A stretch of 64,000 nt of DNA from Quillaja saponaria (taxonomy: Eukaryota; Streptophyta; Magnoliopsida; Fabales; Quillajaceae). Shown in pieces: positions 35,430 through 47,851 of this stretch (position 1 is the stretch's first letter; each line of letters starts with the position of its first letter). Below the pieces are notes generated by a model. That model saw only the letters and a program-made list of their open reading frames with translations, did not search any database and was not told where the DNA came from. A program made the translations under genes and the position numbers. Where the stretch lies: the NCBI GenBank assembly GCA_029379385.1, contig CM055613.1, positions 19,548,001-19,612,000 on the forward strand, in the 5' to 3' direction.

Positions 35430-37572
35430 TATATATATATATATATGTACAATCAAGAAATTAATACACACCATAAAAAATAAAAGTTAAATAAGTGGGG
35501 AAAAAATAGACACCACATGTATATGCAAAAGAAATAAGAAAAGTCAAATAGGAAAGTAAAATGTATATGTATATGCATATACATATACATTTTACTTTCC
35601 TATTTGACTTTTCTTGTTTCTTTTTCATATTTCCTCATTTTTTACCCTTTTATTCCTTTTCCTTCCTTTTTCTTTCTTTCCACTGCCTATACCCTGTTCT
35701 AGATTTTTTTTCCACTTTGTTCTTCATTTAACCGAGTTATTCTCTTCCTATATACCATTTTATGCACCTTCAATCAGAGTAGCTGTGAATCCTCTTGAAT
35801 CTACTCCTATCCGTCTTCCTCCCCTTTTTTTTTGCTTGTCCTTATGAATCTTGCAATGTTTAGTGTTTCCATGAGCTTCTCCTTTTGATTTGCCCTTCCT
35901 CTGTAAGCTTAGTTGCTTTTTCTTGACTATGTGAATTGCCCTGTTTTGAGTAATCTTGTTGGGTGTTTAGGGGGCAGCAATTGTGTGTGATGATTTAAAG
36001 TGGAGATTGTAGCCAAATAACGGCCACTTTCTAGCTACCAGCAGCCACCAAGGAGCCACACTATTCCCTATTTTGGTAGCAACTAGGTTGCACTCTTCCT
36101 TCCTTCCTTGTCCGTCTAGTTGGTGGTAAATTGGAAGGTGGTTGTTAGTGAATTAGGGAGGCAGGGCAGTAAGGATCAAATAGCTACAGCAGATCTTGAA
36201 TCTGATTTTTCAATTTGGTTGATAATTCTTGAATTTATAGTTTTAGTTTTTAATATCCTTGTTAGTTGATGATTTAGTATTAGGGAGTAAGAGAATTTTG
36301 AAAACTAAGGATTACGAATAAGAAATTAAAAGTATAACTTAACTATAGTTAAGTTAGGAAAGCTGTTAATTGTGAATTTAGGAAGTTAGGAGGATGAATT
36401 AGTTATGGGTTAAGGTTGAACAATGGAGGTTTTTGGTAAGGGTTATGGTTAAACCTTTATGATCTAAGTAGTAGCTTCTATACACACATCAATGAAAGTA
36501 ATTTATGCACTCAAGATGTTTGACAAAATGTCTACAAGAAAACTAGTTATAACTTTATATGAGTAAAACTTGGTAGATTTAATTCTTGGTGGTTAGTTGT
36601 TATTTGAATTTGAATAAAAAGCTCATGAACAAGAGTAAAGAAAGATTAGTTAATGTTGTTAGTTAAGAAGTTAATGAAAGTGAGTAATGAGTATGAACAA
36701 AGGGTGATTAGTATAGATAAAGTGGTGGAAATGTGGGTTGAGTGGTAAGTGCAGGGATGTAGGGGCAGACTTTATGGGTTAGAGAAATCTTGTGTTTCGG
36801 ATGTTTTCGGGACTGAGCCACTCTAATTGGCCCTTTGTGTGCCTTGAGTGATTTGAATATTTGGTTTCTTTGTTGTGCAATGTATTTCATAAAAGATGTT
36901 TGATTAATTTTATATTCTCATAATTACATACATGTGAAATTAATTTACGGTAGGATTTATATTATTCTGAAATTATTTGATCTACATATATATTATTTAT
37001 CCTATGTATTAAATACATGTATTGAGTGATGCTAGTATCCTTTGGGTATGTTTTTTCACTCACTGAGTCTATAAGACTCATCACACTTTTGTTGTTGTTA
37101 TTATTATTATTTTTTTTAGTAACAAGATTTCAGTATATACATCTTCGTTGAGCTCATGACTTGCCAATAGTATGCAACAAGATAATTCTTCGGAATCTCA
37201 TACTTGAAATTGAAAGATGAGGATTGTGTGTCTGATTTGGTATTGTCTAGTTCATTTGTTATTGTGGTTTAAAGTAGAGCACAGCTCCCCTATGTATATT
37301 GTAGTCATTGTGGTATGGTTGTATGTAACCAATATTGTATGTTTGTAGTTTTGGCCATGTTTCAGATTACAAGGAACCTCTGCCGAAATTATTAGTAAAT
37401 TGTTATGTATTTCATTAAATAAACAGTTGTAGTTAACTTGTGTTTTCTAAAATTTATTTTTACTTTTTGGTCTAGTCAAGAGTCGTATTTATTATTTTGG
37501 TTTGAAGTTAGAGTTACAAAAGTTTGATTACCCATTCCTCCAGCTAGTCATGCCTCTGTATGGGATGTGACA
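35430..37572 (+). mobile_element. long-LTR gypsy family LTR, 5'-incomplete and internally deleted
   Basis: The right end matches the family terminus (CCTCCAGCTAGTCATGCCTC then GGGATGTGACA, ending 37572). The 3' part (36.8-37.57 kb) follows the same order as 25.5-26.26 kb. Relative to that copy about 1.95 kb is missing. The join lies near 36807, where GGGACTGA of one part meets GCCACTCTAATTGGCCC of the other. No TGTTA start was located, so the left border (placed after the AT run near 35430) is approximate. Confidence 0.7.
35527..35624. repeat. 98-bp near-perfect palindrome (49-bp arms, no spacer)
   Basis: Arms 35527-35575 and 35576-35624 are reverse complements with a single mismatch. The centre is ATATG|CATAT. 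The right arm (TTTACTTTCCTATTTGAC, then TTTTCTTGTTTC) continues the pyrimidine-rich LTR sequence, so the left arm looks like an inverted copy of it. RNA from either strand could form a 48-bp hairpin. Confidence 0.93.
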
Positions 37573-38202
37573 TCTTGTTAAAGGCACATGAAAGCTTGAG
37601 ATACACAATGCCATCATCTTAATATTTCAAGTGATTCTTTGTTAATTTACATTGAAATTATATGCCATTTGAAGTGTGTGAATGAAAACACTTTTAAAAA
37701 AGATGAATTGTAGATTTGAGACCAGGGAAGTGTGTGAATGAAAATTAAACAACTGTAAATTACTTATTGACATGCCATTTGAAGAAAATATATGGTTGGA
37801 AAGATTCTTAGTTGTTTTTTTTTTTTTAGAAAACAAGGGAGAAAATATGGTTCAAACATGACATGAGACATTTAAAAAAAAAAATGCATTTTTTTCTTTG
37901 CATAAGTCAGTTTAGTAACAATAACAATACACTAAGAAAGAAAACATAGCAGCCATAAAGATTCAATTCTTGACATTGGCTACTCATAAGGTAACAAAAA
38001 AGTTTAATAGCATGTAACTTGTCCAAATTTCAAAAGGATTAGGTAAGGGTTTTGCAAGGTTTAACAATTCAAACTGAAAAAAGTAAAATGAAACAACAAT
38101 GATGAGATTCTACAAAAATTTTAGAAGCAATAAAAAGTAAGTTTAAGTATTGATGATGTAATATTAACCTTATGTATAATTCAAACAATGCTTTATCATC
38201 CT
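37573..38202. other. spacer, nothing recognised
   Basis: AT-rich. The phrase TGCCATTTGAAG occurs twice (near 37662 and 37772), and GGGAAGTGTGTGAATGAAAA is related to an earlier GAAGTGTGTGAATGAAAACA. No gene seen. Confidence 0.4.
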
Positions 38203-38518
38203 TCTCAAGTTGGAGCTGCTCTACCTTATAATTCCAGTTTCTTCAAAAGGGTTTGGATAATTGTTTCTTGAAGTACAAACCAATAGGCAATTAATTATAT
38301 TCCATTCTCAAAAGAAAGGCGCTTTTTCAAAATGTAGATGAATCCAACCAGTTTTAGATAATTTTCCAGACCTCTGTCAATCATCTCAAGAAGAAGCTGC
38401 TCTGCCAAGAGATTCTCATTTTTTTTCTAACAAGAGCTCAGATAATTAACTTAAAAGTTATAGCATCTGGGGGGCAATCAATGTCTTCCACTTTTGAAAG
38501 CAATGCAATTGCTTCATC
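38203..38518 (-). pseudogene. PPR protein C-terminal fragment
   Basis: The minus strand from 38518 reads DEAIALLSKVEDIDCPPDAI, then a stop in the helix, then a frameshifted LLAEQLLLEMIDRGLE. This is the typical last-repeat pattern of P-class pentatricopeptide proteins, which bind organellar RNA. A weaker second copy of the QLLLEM-type stretch lies at about 38203-38270. The fragment starts only 19 bp from the gypsy element's 5' LTR, so the element may have cut the gene, though no continuation was found on its far side. Confidence 0.55.
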
Positions 38519-39802
38519 CTGTCATAAGTATTACAATGTTAGGAACATTTAATGTAATAACGTTAAGTTTGAGGTAGTGTAAAATTTTTAGATAAATAAG
38601 TATCGATGTGTATGTTGAGAAGTGGTGGTACAAATATTTTAGAACGTAATATATATATATAAAGGTATATATATATATAATAAGAACAAATATAAATCAC
38701 AATTTTAAACAACTATTATAACCCGATAAATTTTAACTTATGTTCTAAAATATTTGTATGTAACTTGTTGTAATTGAGTAAACAAAATTATACAGAAAGA
38801 GAACTAAATTGAATAAACACATATATGTAGATATGAATATATAATCCAAGCTTAAACATACACCACAACTTTGATTAAATTTGTTGACCATTGACCTTAT
38901 CAATTCTTTTTCTTTGTATTTTTCCTTATTTTCCTTTCACTTTCCCACTTTGGCCGACTTACTCTTTTCTTTCTTTTTGTTTTCTCTTGATTTTTCTACT
39001 CTTCTCCTCCTTACCTTTTGTTACTGTGAGACTTCCCTTTTGCAGCCATGTCTTTTTCTTTCTTTGTAGCCAAAATCTCTCCTCTTTGTCCTTACATTCA
39101 TTAAACCCTATTAGCAATTCATGGATTACTAACTGAGAACCTCCAATTAGTGTTAATAGCCATGAATTTGACTGTTTATTTTGGTGTTGTAGCAACTTGT
39201 GAGTGGATCTCCTTCACGTTTCCATCCTTAGGCCATGGAGATTTCGATTAGGGGATTCCAAGCTACCATTAAGTTTAGCTGGTACTGGTAGCATTAACCT
39301 CTTTGTAGCCTCCCTGTTTTAGTCGTGTAGCTAGTCTTGTTTGGCGATGCACCTCTTGTTTGGTGGTAGCTATTGTGTGGGTTTTGTTGCCATCTTTGCT
39401 CAGCAGTGTAATTAAGGGGAAGTAGTAGCTCCAGCACCAAGTAGGCATGGCAGCTTGTCTTAGAGGGTGGTAGCAACTTGGGTGTTTAGTAAAGGGTGTG
39501 AGTTGAGTCTTGATTTGGATGTTTGCTTAGTTTAATTACTTTAAATTGAAGGAATTGTATTGGTGGTTGTTATGGGGGAAGGATTAAGAAAAATTAAATT
39601 ATGAATTATAAACAAAGAACATGAGAAGTAGTGGATTAAAGGAATAATTAGAAGAGGGAAGTTTGAAATTTAATTGTATTCATGGTGGAAATGTGTGGTT
39701 CAAGTTCTTGATTAGCTTTAGGTAATTAATTTAAGTTGAATTCAATAATTAGAATATGAGTGATATAAGGGTTAATGAGATTGTTTTGATTTTATTGGCA
39801 GG

Positions 39803-39834
39803 TATATATATATATACACACACACACACATACA
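39803..39834. repeat. compound (TA)n(CA)n microsatellite
   Basis: Seven or eight TA units followed by about seven CA units inside the 5' LTR. Confidence 0.85.
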
Positions 39835-41512
39835 CATGAACTAGGATAAAACAGGCATATAAGATATTAGATGAAATGTCTAGGAGAAGTTTATTTTAAT
39901 AAAAGCGTAGGAATTGAACCATATAAGTTTTAGTAGTTTTATACACCTTATCTTGTAAAGTCTTTGTTTACTTTGAGTTAATTAATGTTATTTGATTTTA
40001 TTAAAAAATAAGTAGAAACATTTGATTTGATTGTGAATAAAGTTTTAGGAATAAAGAACATAAAGGATGGTTATATGATTAGTTGAAGAGGAACTCTTAG
40101 AATTTAGATATGTTGATGTTAGCGTTATACAAGTCAAGCTTTTCGTAATTTTTGAGTAATTGATTTAACTTAAAGTTAATGTTGGGAGAACAAGTAATAT
40201 AGAAATTGATGGAATGGTATTGGCTTCTTGATATATAAACATACACATGAATGAAAGGGAATTAGATGCCTTTAAGATGTTTGACAAAATTCTAAGAGAA
40301 ATTAGTTGTAATATAATGGATAAAACTTGGTATATTTAGAGTTACTGTGGTTAAAGATTATTTGAATTTGAATAAAAAGTCCACGATCAAGGAATAAAGA
40401 AGTATTAGTTAAGTGGGTAAGGAAGGAGGAATCTTGGAATATAGTTAGATTAATATTAAAATTTCATGATCCAAGCTATTAGGTGATTTTAAAAAAGTAA
40501 CTTAACATGGATTTATTGTTGAGAAAATGAGGAATGTTGAAAGTATGTGTTAGTATTGATTTCTTGGTACTTACATATATAATATATACATACATGATAT
40601 GGAAGTAAGTTTCTTACAAAGTATTTGTTAAAATACCTAAAAGAATTTAGTTTCAAAGAAACACATGGATGCTAAGATATATGAGTCTTAGTAACTAGAG
40701 ATTTATAACTACAAAACTTATAAACTAAGTAGTACTTGGAAATATATTTTTCAGCCTCGGAACATATTATTGAGCTAACGACGGGATCCATATCATAATG
40801 AATGGAAACTGTTACCCTTTGGCTTCTAGATTAATGTGTTTAATTATTTTGATATATTTGTGTGAATATATTCTTATAGTTGTAAATAGTAATATGTAGT
40901 GCTATAATTGAGTTAATTGAATTAATTGCTATATGATTGATCTTTGTACATTGATTGAATTATGATTAATGTGTGATATTGTTTGTGTTTGAAAAGGGTT
41001 AATAAAACTGATTTTTTATTTGAAATGATTTTTATATACGAAATAAAATCTGGGTGCAACTAGGATATATTTATTTGTTTATTTGATATGTATTAAAAAT
41101 ATTCGCTTAACTCAGCTTTGGGGATGGATATGTGAGGAGTATATATATTTTGGTGTGCGGGAGAAAAATTGCCCTTGGGAGGATATGTATTAGGTAGGAT
41201 GCTGAGTTATTCTAATTGGCCCTTTGTGTGCTTTGAGTGTTTGATTGATTTGTTTGTGTAGTATATTACTTGAATTGTGTTTGTTTAATTTTATGTTTTC
41301 GATAGTTACATATGTACGACATTTAATAGTTTTGAAAATTCATGATTTGTTGAAATTATTTGCCTATGTATTTTATTCATATATTGAATTATGCTAGTAC
41401 TCTTTGGGAACATTTTTTACTCACTGAGTCTTTATAACTCACCTTTTGCTTGTAGATGTATTTTTTAGTAACGGGACCTTAATATACATCACTGACGAGT
41501 ATGGGACTTGCC

Positions 41513-44500
41513 TCTCACACCCCACATGGAGACATGACTGGTTGGAGGATTGGGTGACCAACCTTCCATAACCCTGACTTTCAAACAAAAAAATCAAATA
41601 CGACTATTGACTAAACAAAAGAATAAAAGCAAAATTTAAAAAATTTTAGTTAACTATAAATGTTTATTTACTGAAATACATAACAGTTTATTAAAAAGTT
41701 CAGTAAAGGTTTCCTGCAATGTGGAACATGCCCAAAAATACAAACAAAGTACACCTGATTACATACAACTAGAACATAATAACCGCAGTATATACAGGAG
41801 AGCTCTGTTCCTAGCCATATCATAAATATAATTAGACTACCACACAAGATAAAATAAGAAGACTCAGAACCCTATTGAACTGCAAACTTTTATCATCTAA
41901 CTTTAAGCAAGTGATCTCGAATATACCTTGTGCTAAATACTTGGCAAGTCTAGTATCGGTGGTTGATGTCCCTTAAGATCTTGTTACTAAAAAAGATATC
42001 AACAGAAGAGTGGTGAGTCCCATGGATTCACTAAGTGGAAAAAGGTACCCAAAGTATCACTCTACACAGTGTATATAATACATAGTCAATTAATATCAAT
42101 ATATCATGAATTTTAATACAACTAAGGATTACATGTACGCAAATATGGAAAACATAAAACTTAGCAAACACAGTTCAAGTAATACACTATACAATCAAAT
42201 CAAAATAATCAAAACACTAAAAGTAAACAAAAGGCTAATAGAGTAACTCAGTACCCACACACCAAATCTACCAACTAGGCAGTTTTGTGCTTGCACACCA
42301 AATATAAATTTATACAAAATTACTGAAATATGGAATACTGAAATATAGAATTATTAAAATCTTCATAGCTGCTCATAAATCTATCCCTGAGGTTGAGTTA
42401 CTCGAATACTTTTAATCAGTGTCAAATAATTAAATCAAAATATCCTAGGTGCACCCGGATTCTATTTCGGAAGTAAAAATCATTTCGGAAAGAAAAATAC
42501 TTTTATTGGCCCTTGTCAAACACAAAGTCATAAGTCAAGTACAATTGAAATAACTCAATGAAATACTACACATGCTTATGCTTCCATAAACACATATCTA
42601 TTCGAATATACATAACAAATACATATATCAATTAGTAACAAAAAGACAGCATTTATCCACTCACTGTTTACTAATCTTGCTCGTCACTTCCTTTTACATT
42701 CACGCACGTCGTTGGCTAAACAACACTATCCAGAGTTTCAATTAAAATTTTCATGTATTACTTAGTTTTTCAATTCATAGGTTACAACCTTTTACTTACA
42801 AAGATCTACAAATACTAAGTTTCACAGCATTTATTTGAAGTAAACCCCTTTAGACATTTTCATAAGTACCTTGAAGATATGTTTGATTTTAATTTACATA
42901 CTTAACCAATTTCAATAAAACCAAATTCAAATATTATTTCTTGGATATTAACTACCTTTCTTATTGAGAAACTTCTTCTAAAATTAGCCTTGAACCTACA
43001 CTAAACCCCCACATGAACACAAATAGGTCACATACAATTTTTAGTTGTCAGAACTAGATTCTAACGCTCATAAAATTCTCATACTTATAAATTAAATTAT
43101 GAAACTTTTTAGTCTAGTTTATCAAGATGTTAGTAACAGTTCATATTCAGCACCTTGCTCCTAATTCATCCTTTAAGACCCTCCAAAACCAATTACACCA
43201 AAACAGGCTCAATTAGGACCTGAAAATCACAACCATGACTTCCAACACCTCTAAAATGCACATAACATAAAATTAAAACCTGCAAAGCTCTAGAATTATC
43301 CCTTAATATGTTAGGAACAATTTATAATCAAAGGTCCTAATATAATTCAAACACAACTCTCGACAAATTCCTTCGGACTGACTGAAGTTCACCTTAAATA
43401 TTTCACAAACCCAACTGCATTCCAATAGCTCTAACAATAAATATACTTTGAATCAAGTTACAAAACTTTTTCAGATTTCATCTCAAGGCCATAAACTACA
43501 CTTTCTATTTAGAACTCTTAAATTAATTCAGTCCATAAGACCCTTGATATACCTAATTTCTCTAGCTTATAAAATTTGACCTTGTTTCCTTTTCATTTCC
43601 ACTTAATTACCATTTATCATCACTTTCAAATTTCCATTCATAGGCTTTTATCCACATCCAACTCTAATTCTATCAATAAACCTAACCTAAATTCTTAAAA
43701 TTCACATTACTTATTTAGAAGTTACTACAACTTTAAACTATAGAATTTTAACAAGAAGTCAACCTTACCTCCTTCACTAATCTACTTACCAACTTAATGA
43801 ACACTCTTAACCTTACTCTTTTATTCAACCTCCCTTTCCAAATCTTTATCCAATCAACAAAAAAATAACTATTAAGGTATTTTAGGCATTTTATCAAACA
43901 CATTAAAGGTATGATTTACTCTAGTTCGTATATATATGTGTATGTATATATTTACATATTCCCAAGAATCAAAACAATTTCATATAAATTATATTTCAAT
44001 GATTTAACTTAAGCTTTAATTTAACAAATCAAATTAACCTAAATTCTTTATTTATACATATCTCCAACATCAATTCATCTAGTTCAATTCCATTAATCAT
44101 TTAACTTCTACTTTTACTCATTAATTCTAATCTATGATATCCACCATTCTCTTCACCCCTTAATCCTAGATCATCAACTAATATAACATCAAAGAACTAA
44201 CATTATATAATAAAGAAATATGGATGGCTGCTATTCTAATTATGGTTACCGAAAACCCTTTGCTGCCTACCATGGTAGCCTACAAATCTCCCTTTAAATA
44301 ATCACCAAAAGCATGTATTTACCTTACCAATAAAATTATAAGAAGTATGCAACAAAACACTATTGCTGCTAAGCCCAAATAGAGCACCATAAACTGGTTT
44401 GCAGTAGCTAATTGCATCCCCTGCATCTGTTGCCATGACCAATGTTTTTATCCCCCATATAAACACAGCAATCAGCTTCCAACAGGATAGCTAACTCACA

Positions 44501-45148
44501 ATTTCTCCTATCTACTTTAAGCAATTCAGCAATAGAGTAAGAACAAAAGAGTAAGGAATGTAATTGGAGCACAAGAAGGTGCAGCACTTCCAAATACCAC
44601 ATGAACTGCTGCACGCCAACACAAGGCAGCCAAGTTACCACTCCCTAGTGCTTCTACCATAACCAAACAAGAGTTAAATGAGGCAAGCAAGATCAACGAC
44701 AAGGAAGGAGGAAGGTTGCAAAGGTCACTCAAGCCAACACTCACGCTAAACCTAACAGGAAATGAATAGTTGTAACTTTGAGCAAGAAGGCTGTAGTACC
44801 CACAGCAGAGCAAGGAATAGAAAACATGATAGTAACTCTAGAAGGATCAGGAAGCAAAAGAAAGAAAAGGGAAAGGAAGATAGTGGACTAAAAAAATGGA
44901 AGAAAGAGTGAAAGAAAAAGGAAAAAAAAAGAAAACTAAATTAGAGTCAAAGTTAATGATTGTAAATTTTGTGGTGTATAATTTTTCTTGTTATATACAA
45001 GTTAAATGTGTGGTGGATCCTCATTCTTGTATATATATACTCTTTATAAGTGTTTACTAGTTTATTTCATTTATACTTTTGCTACACTTATCACCTAAAA
45101 TTTACACATTATGTCTAAAACTTGACTTTATGATATCGGGTTATAACA
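41513..45148 (-). mobile_element. inverted solo LTR (3.6 kb) nested in the related 5' LTR
   Basis: On the minus strand it begins TGTTATAACCCGATATC (45148) and ends TGTGGGGTGTGAGA (41513), the family termini. Flanks TTGCC (41508-41512) and TTGTT (45149-45153) fit a 5-bp target duplication altered by two C/T transitions. It lies head-on within the 5' LTR of the same family. Its pyrimidine-rich block appears on the plus strand as a purine-rich stretch near 44.82-44.94 kb. Confidence 0.85.
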
Positions 45149-45587
45149 TTGTTGATAAAGTGCGGCAAGATATTTCTTCTAGGATCACATACTTAAAGTC
45201 AAATGATGAAAGCTTATAGTCACACTAGGGCTTTGGGTGTCTGATTTTGTATGGTGCATTAGTTCAATTATTGGTTATTGTAATATAAAACGGAATGGAG
45301 CTGCTTGTGTGTATTGTTGTTATTATTAACTGATTGAATGTACTAGGTATTCTATGTTTGTATTTTGGGCATGTTCCACTTTACAGGGAACTTCTACCAA
45401 ATTTTTTAGTTAAATTGTTATATGTTTTCATAAATAAGCATTTTTATTTAAATTGTGTTTTCTAAAATTTATTTTTAACCTTTAGTTTAGTCAAAGGTCG
45501 TATTTGTTTCTTTGATTTGAAGTCGGGGTTATAGAGGTGTGGTTAACTATTCCTCCAACCAATTATGCATCGGTGAGGGGTGTGGCA

Positions 45588-45613
45588 AGTTAGTATTAGA
45601 GCCCGGGTTTAGA
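45588..45613 (+). promoter_or_regulatory. gypsy primer-binding site (initiator-Met tRNA type)
   Basis: AGTTAGTATTAGAGCCCGGG directly after the LTR end. It matches the TGGTATCAGAGCC-type site used by many plant retrotransposons, with two changes in the core. Its position defines the 3' end of the 5' LTR. Confidence 0.8.
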
Positions 45614-47155
45614 GGTCCGTGATTGCAAATGCGGGATATGGTTGCTTTGTTTGCATAAGTTACCCGGGGCATATGTGAACTTTGTGATGCATCCCAATTC
45701 ATCCTAAAACTTCAAGTTATGGTTCTGTAAGCATGGTTCATGGATCCTATTAGAAAAAAGGACAAAATTAATTTAGCCTTTAGTCATTGTCTCTGTAATT
45801 CTATATAGCTATATAACACAAAAACTCTTCTAAATTACAAGGAGTTAGTATTCACCTAAATATTTATCCTAAAACATTTGTAATCACATAAACACTTTGC
45901 TATAAAATGTAATACAAAACCCCTTGCCCTTTTAAGAGAAGATTTGTGATCGTAAAATGTAACCACTTAAATTCAGATGCAAATACCTTGTCCAGCCTAT
46001 TTTCTAAGTGTTTGCATTTGTATATCAGTTTCTTTCTTCTTGGAATGTGTGCTCAAAGAATCTCCCTTTTCCATCTTACTCTTCTTCTTTCTAGTCTTAG
46101 TTTTTACTAAGAGTAGCACCCAACTAGATTTAGCTCAACCTTTTAACCCTAATCAGTGTTCAATAATTACCAATGAAGTTAACCACTTCCCTTCTTATCA
46201 GTGAACTGTCTTCAAAGTAGTCTTACACATTTATTTATTTTACCAAGGAATCATCAGATGTTATTAAAGTAGAAAATTGGTCAAGAATTGAATATGATAA
46301 GCAACCATTAATTAAGCTCCAGTGTGAACTTACTTTTGCAAATTAGAATGATTATGGAGTCTACGATGTTTCATTTCATGAAGGAAATAAGTTTTCTTTT
46401 GTTTCTAATTGGATTGATTCCATTTATGATGGACTTGTTCTGGCAGTTTCATCTTCCAAGGATGGTATCTATTTTGGGAAAGTCATAGTTACACTTCTGA
46501 ATGAAAAAGAACATTAGGATATTTTCAATGTAGATAAACCAATTTGTTTTAATATTGCTAGATGTTTTAAGATAAGAGACTTTTGGATTGGTATCCTACT
46601 GTCTTTTGCCTTATACGATAAATATGCATTGAATTCGTTTGTGTTTGTTTTAGATATGATGAGACACAGTGGCTGTGTGTGTTGCGATTATGTAAGCATG
46701 ATATTAGCTTCAACCAAGAGTCTACCAGTCCTTAAGAGCCTATGGCAAGAAATTTAGGCCGTAGAGGACTATAGGTGACTTAGTTGGAATTTTAGTTCAG
46801 CAATAGTAGCCTCAATAAGAGGCAAAATCTAAAGTTTTAGTTTAACAAGATTGAAGGGTATTTATGTCATTGTATGGTTTCAGTAAGATATAGCCGCCTA
46901 TGTTCTCGAGTGTAGACTTTATTTAAGATATGTCTACTTTCTTGAATGAGTCTAATCGATTGTGTGTGGCTTTGAGATACAATCCGATCCAGGTAGAGGG
47001 GATGGTTGGCTACATGTTACATAACATGGCATTTGAGTGGTGTTGGTGTAGCGACAAATTAAATCAAATCCACTTGTTTGATCTGAGTTTAATAAAGCTT
47101 TCATTGAATGTTTTCTATTTGAGAATTAAAAGTGCAGATGTAAGACTTGTTGGAT
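45614..47155 (+). other. gypsy internal region with a coding-like stretch of unknown origin
   Basis: No gag or protease motif was recognised. From about 46245 to 46770 a single forward frame is interrupted by only a few stops. It reads VIKVENWSRIEYDKQPLIK, then FVSNWIDSIYDGLVLAVSSS, then RHSGCVCCDYVSMILAST. I do not recognise it. It could be a decayed gag/protease or host sequence carried by the element. Confidence 0.4.
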
Positions 47156-47159
47156 AAGG

Positions 47160-47640
47160 AGTTTATTTATCCTAGAATGTCTCCTTGGGATATCCTAGTT
47201 CTTTTGCAAAAAAGAATGATGATTCATTTCGACTGTGTATGGATTACCGATAGTTGGATAAGATTATAGTGATGACTAAGTTTCTTAATTTGTTTGATCA
47301 GTTACCAGGAGCTCAGAACTCTTCTAAGATCGAACTTTGTTTGAAATATCATCAATTTTGAATCAAGAAGAATGACATTTTTAAAACTGTTTTCCTTACC
47401 TGATGGGAGTATAATGAGTTCTTAGTCATACCTTTTGAACTCACTAATGTTCTTATAGCTTTCATAGATCTTAAGAGCAAGGAATAAGGAAGTAACATGC
47501 AGAGTATTTTCATGCAGTCTTGCATACACTTAGAAGGAAAACAAGCTTTGTGCTAAATTCTTAAAGTGTAAATTTTTGGTTGAGTCAGGTAACATTTCTT
47601 GGGTAGGTGATTTTTAAAGAAAGGGCTCATATGGATCCTA
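47160..47640 (+). pseudogene. gypsy reverse transcriptase, degenerate
   Basis: Forward frames read PWDILVLFAKKNDDSFRLCM (with one frameshift), then FDQLPGAQNSSKIELCLKYH and YNEFLVIPFELTNVLIAFID. These match the usual gypsy order of the substrate-binding block, the FDQL-GA-FSKIDL-YHQ block and the FLVMPFGLTNAP block. The catalytic YxDD block is lost or scrambled. Downstream LCAKFLKCKFLVESGNISWV is the connection-domain block. Confidence 0.85.
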
Positions 47641-47727
47641 AGAAAGTTGAAGTAGTTCAGGATTGGGATAGATATTCTACATCTAAGCTGAATTCTTTAT
47701 AAGAATTCTTTCTAGGTGTCTAGTTAG

Positions 47728-47790
47728 GAATACGAAGATGCGATGAGACAACGATATTCATATCTTTTCAAATGATCTAGGTACGTGAAA
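47728..47790 (+). pseudogene. gypsy C-terminal (chromodomain tail) remnant
   Basis: EYEDAMRQRYSYLF resembles the end of the chromodomain in plant chromoviruses (WE-E--MR-RYP-LF). It lies only about 100 bp from the RT remnant, so the RNase H and integrase regions have been deleted. The 3' LTR begins shortly after. Confidence 0.6.
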
Positions 47791-47851
47791 CATTGAAATT
47801 TGAGACAATTTTTTTTTAACGGGAGAAGAATTTCATAACTTAGTATTATAA

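Larger units (their letters stand above)
38537..45587 (+). repeat. 5' LTR of the gypsy element, split by a nested LTR
   Basis: Two parts, 38537-41512 and 45149-45587, join in the order seen in the solo LTR at 21856-26264. The phrase GAGTATGGGACTTGCC at the left break and GATAAAGTGCGGCAAG at the right break are adjacent there. It carries a TA/CA compound microsatellite at 39803-39834. Confidence 0.85.
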
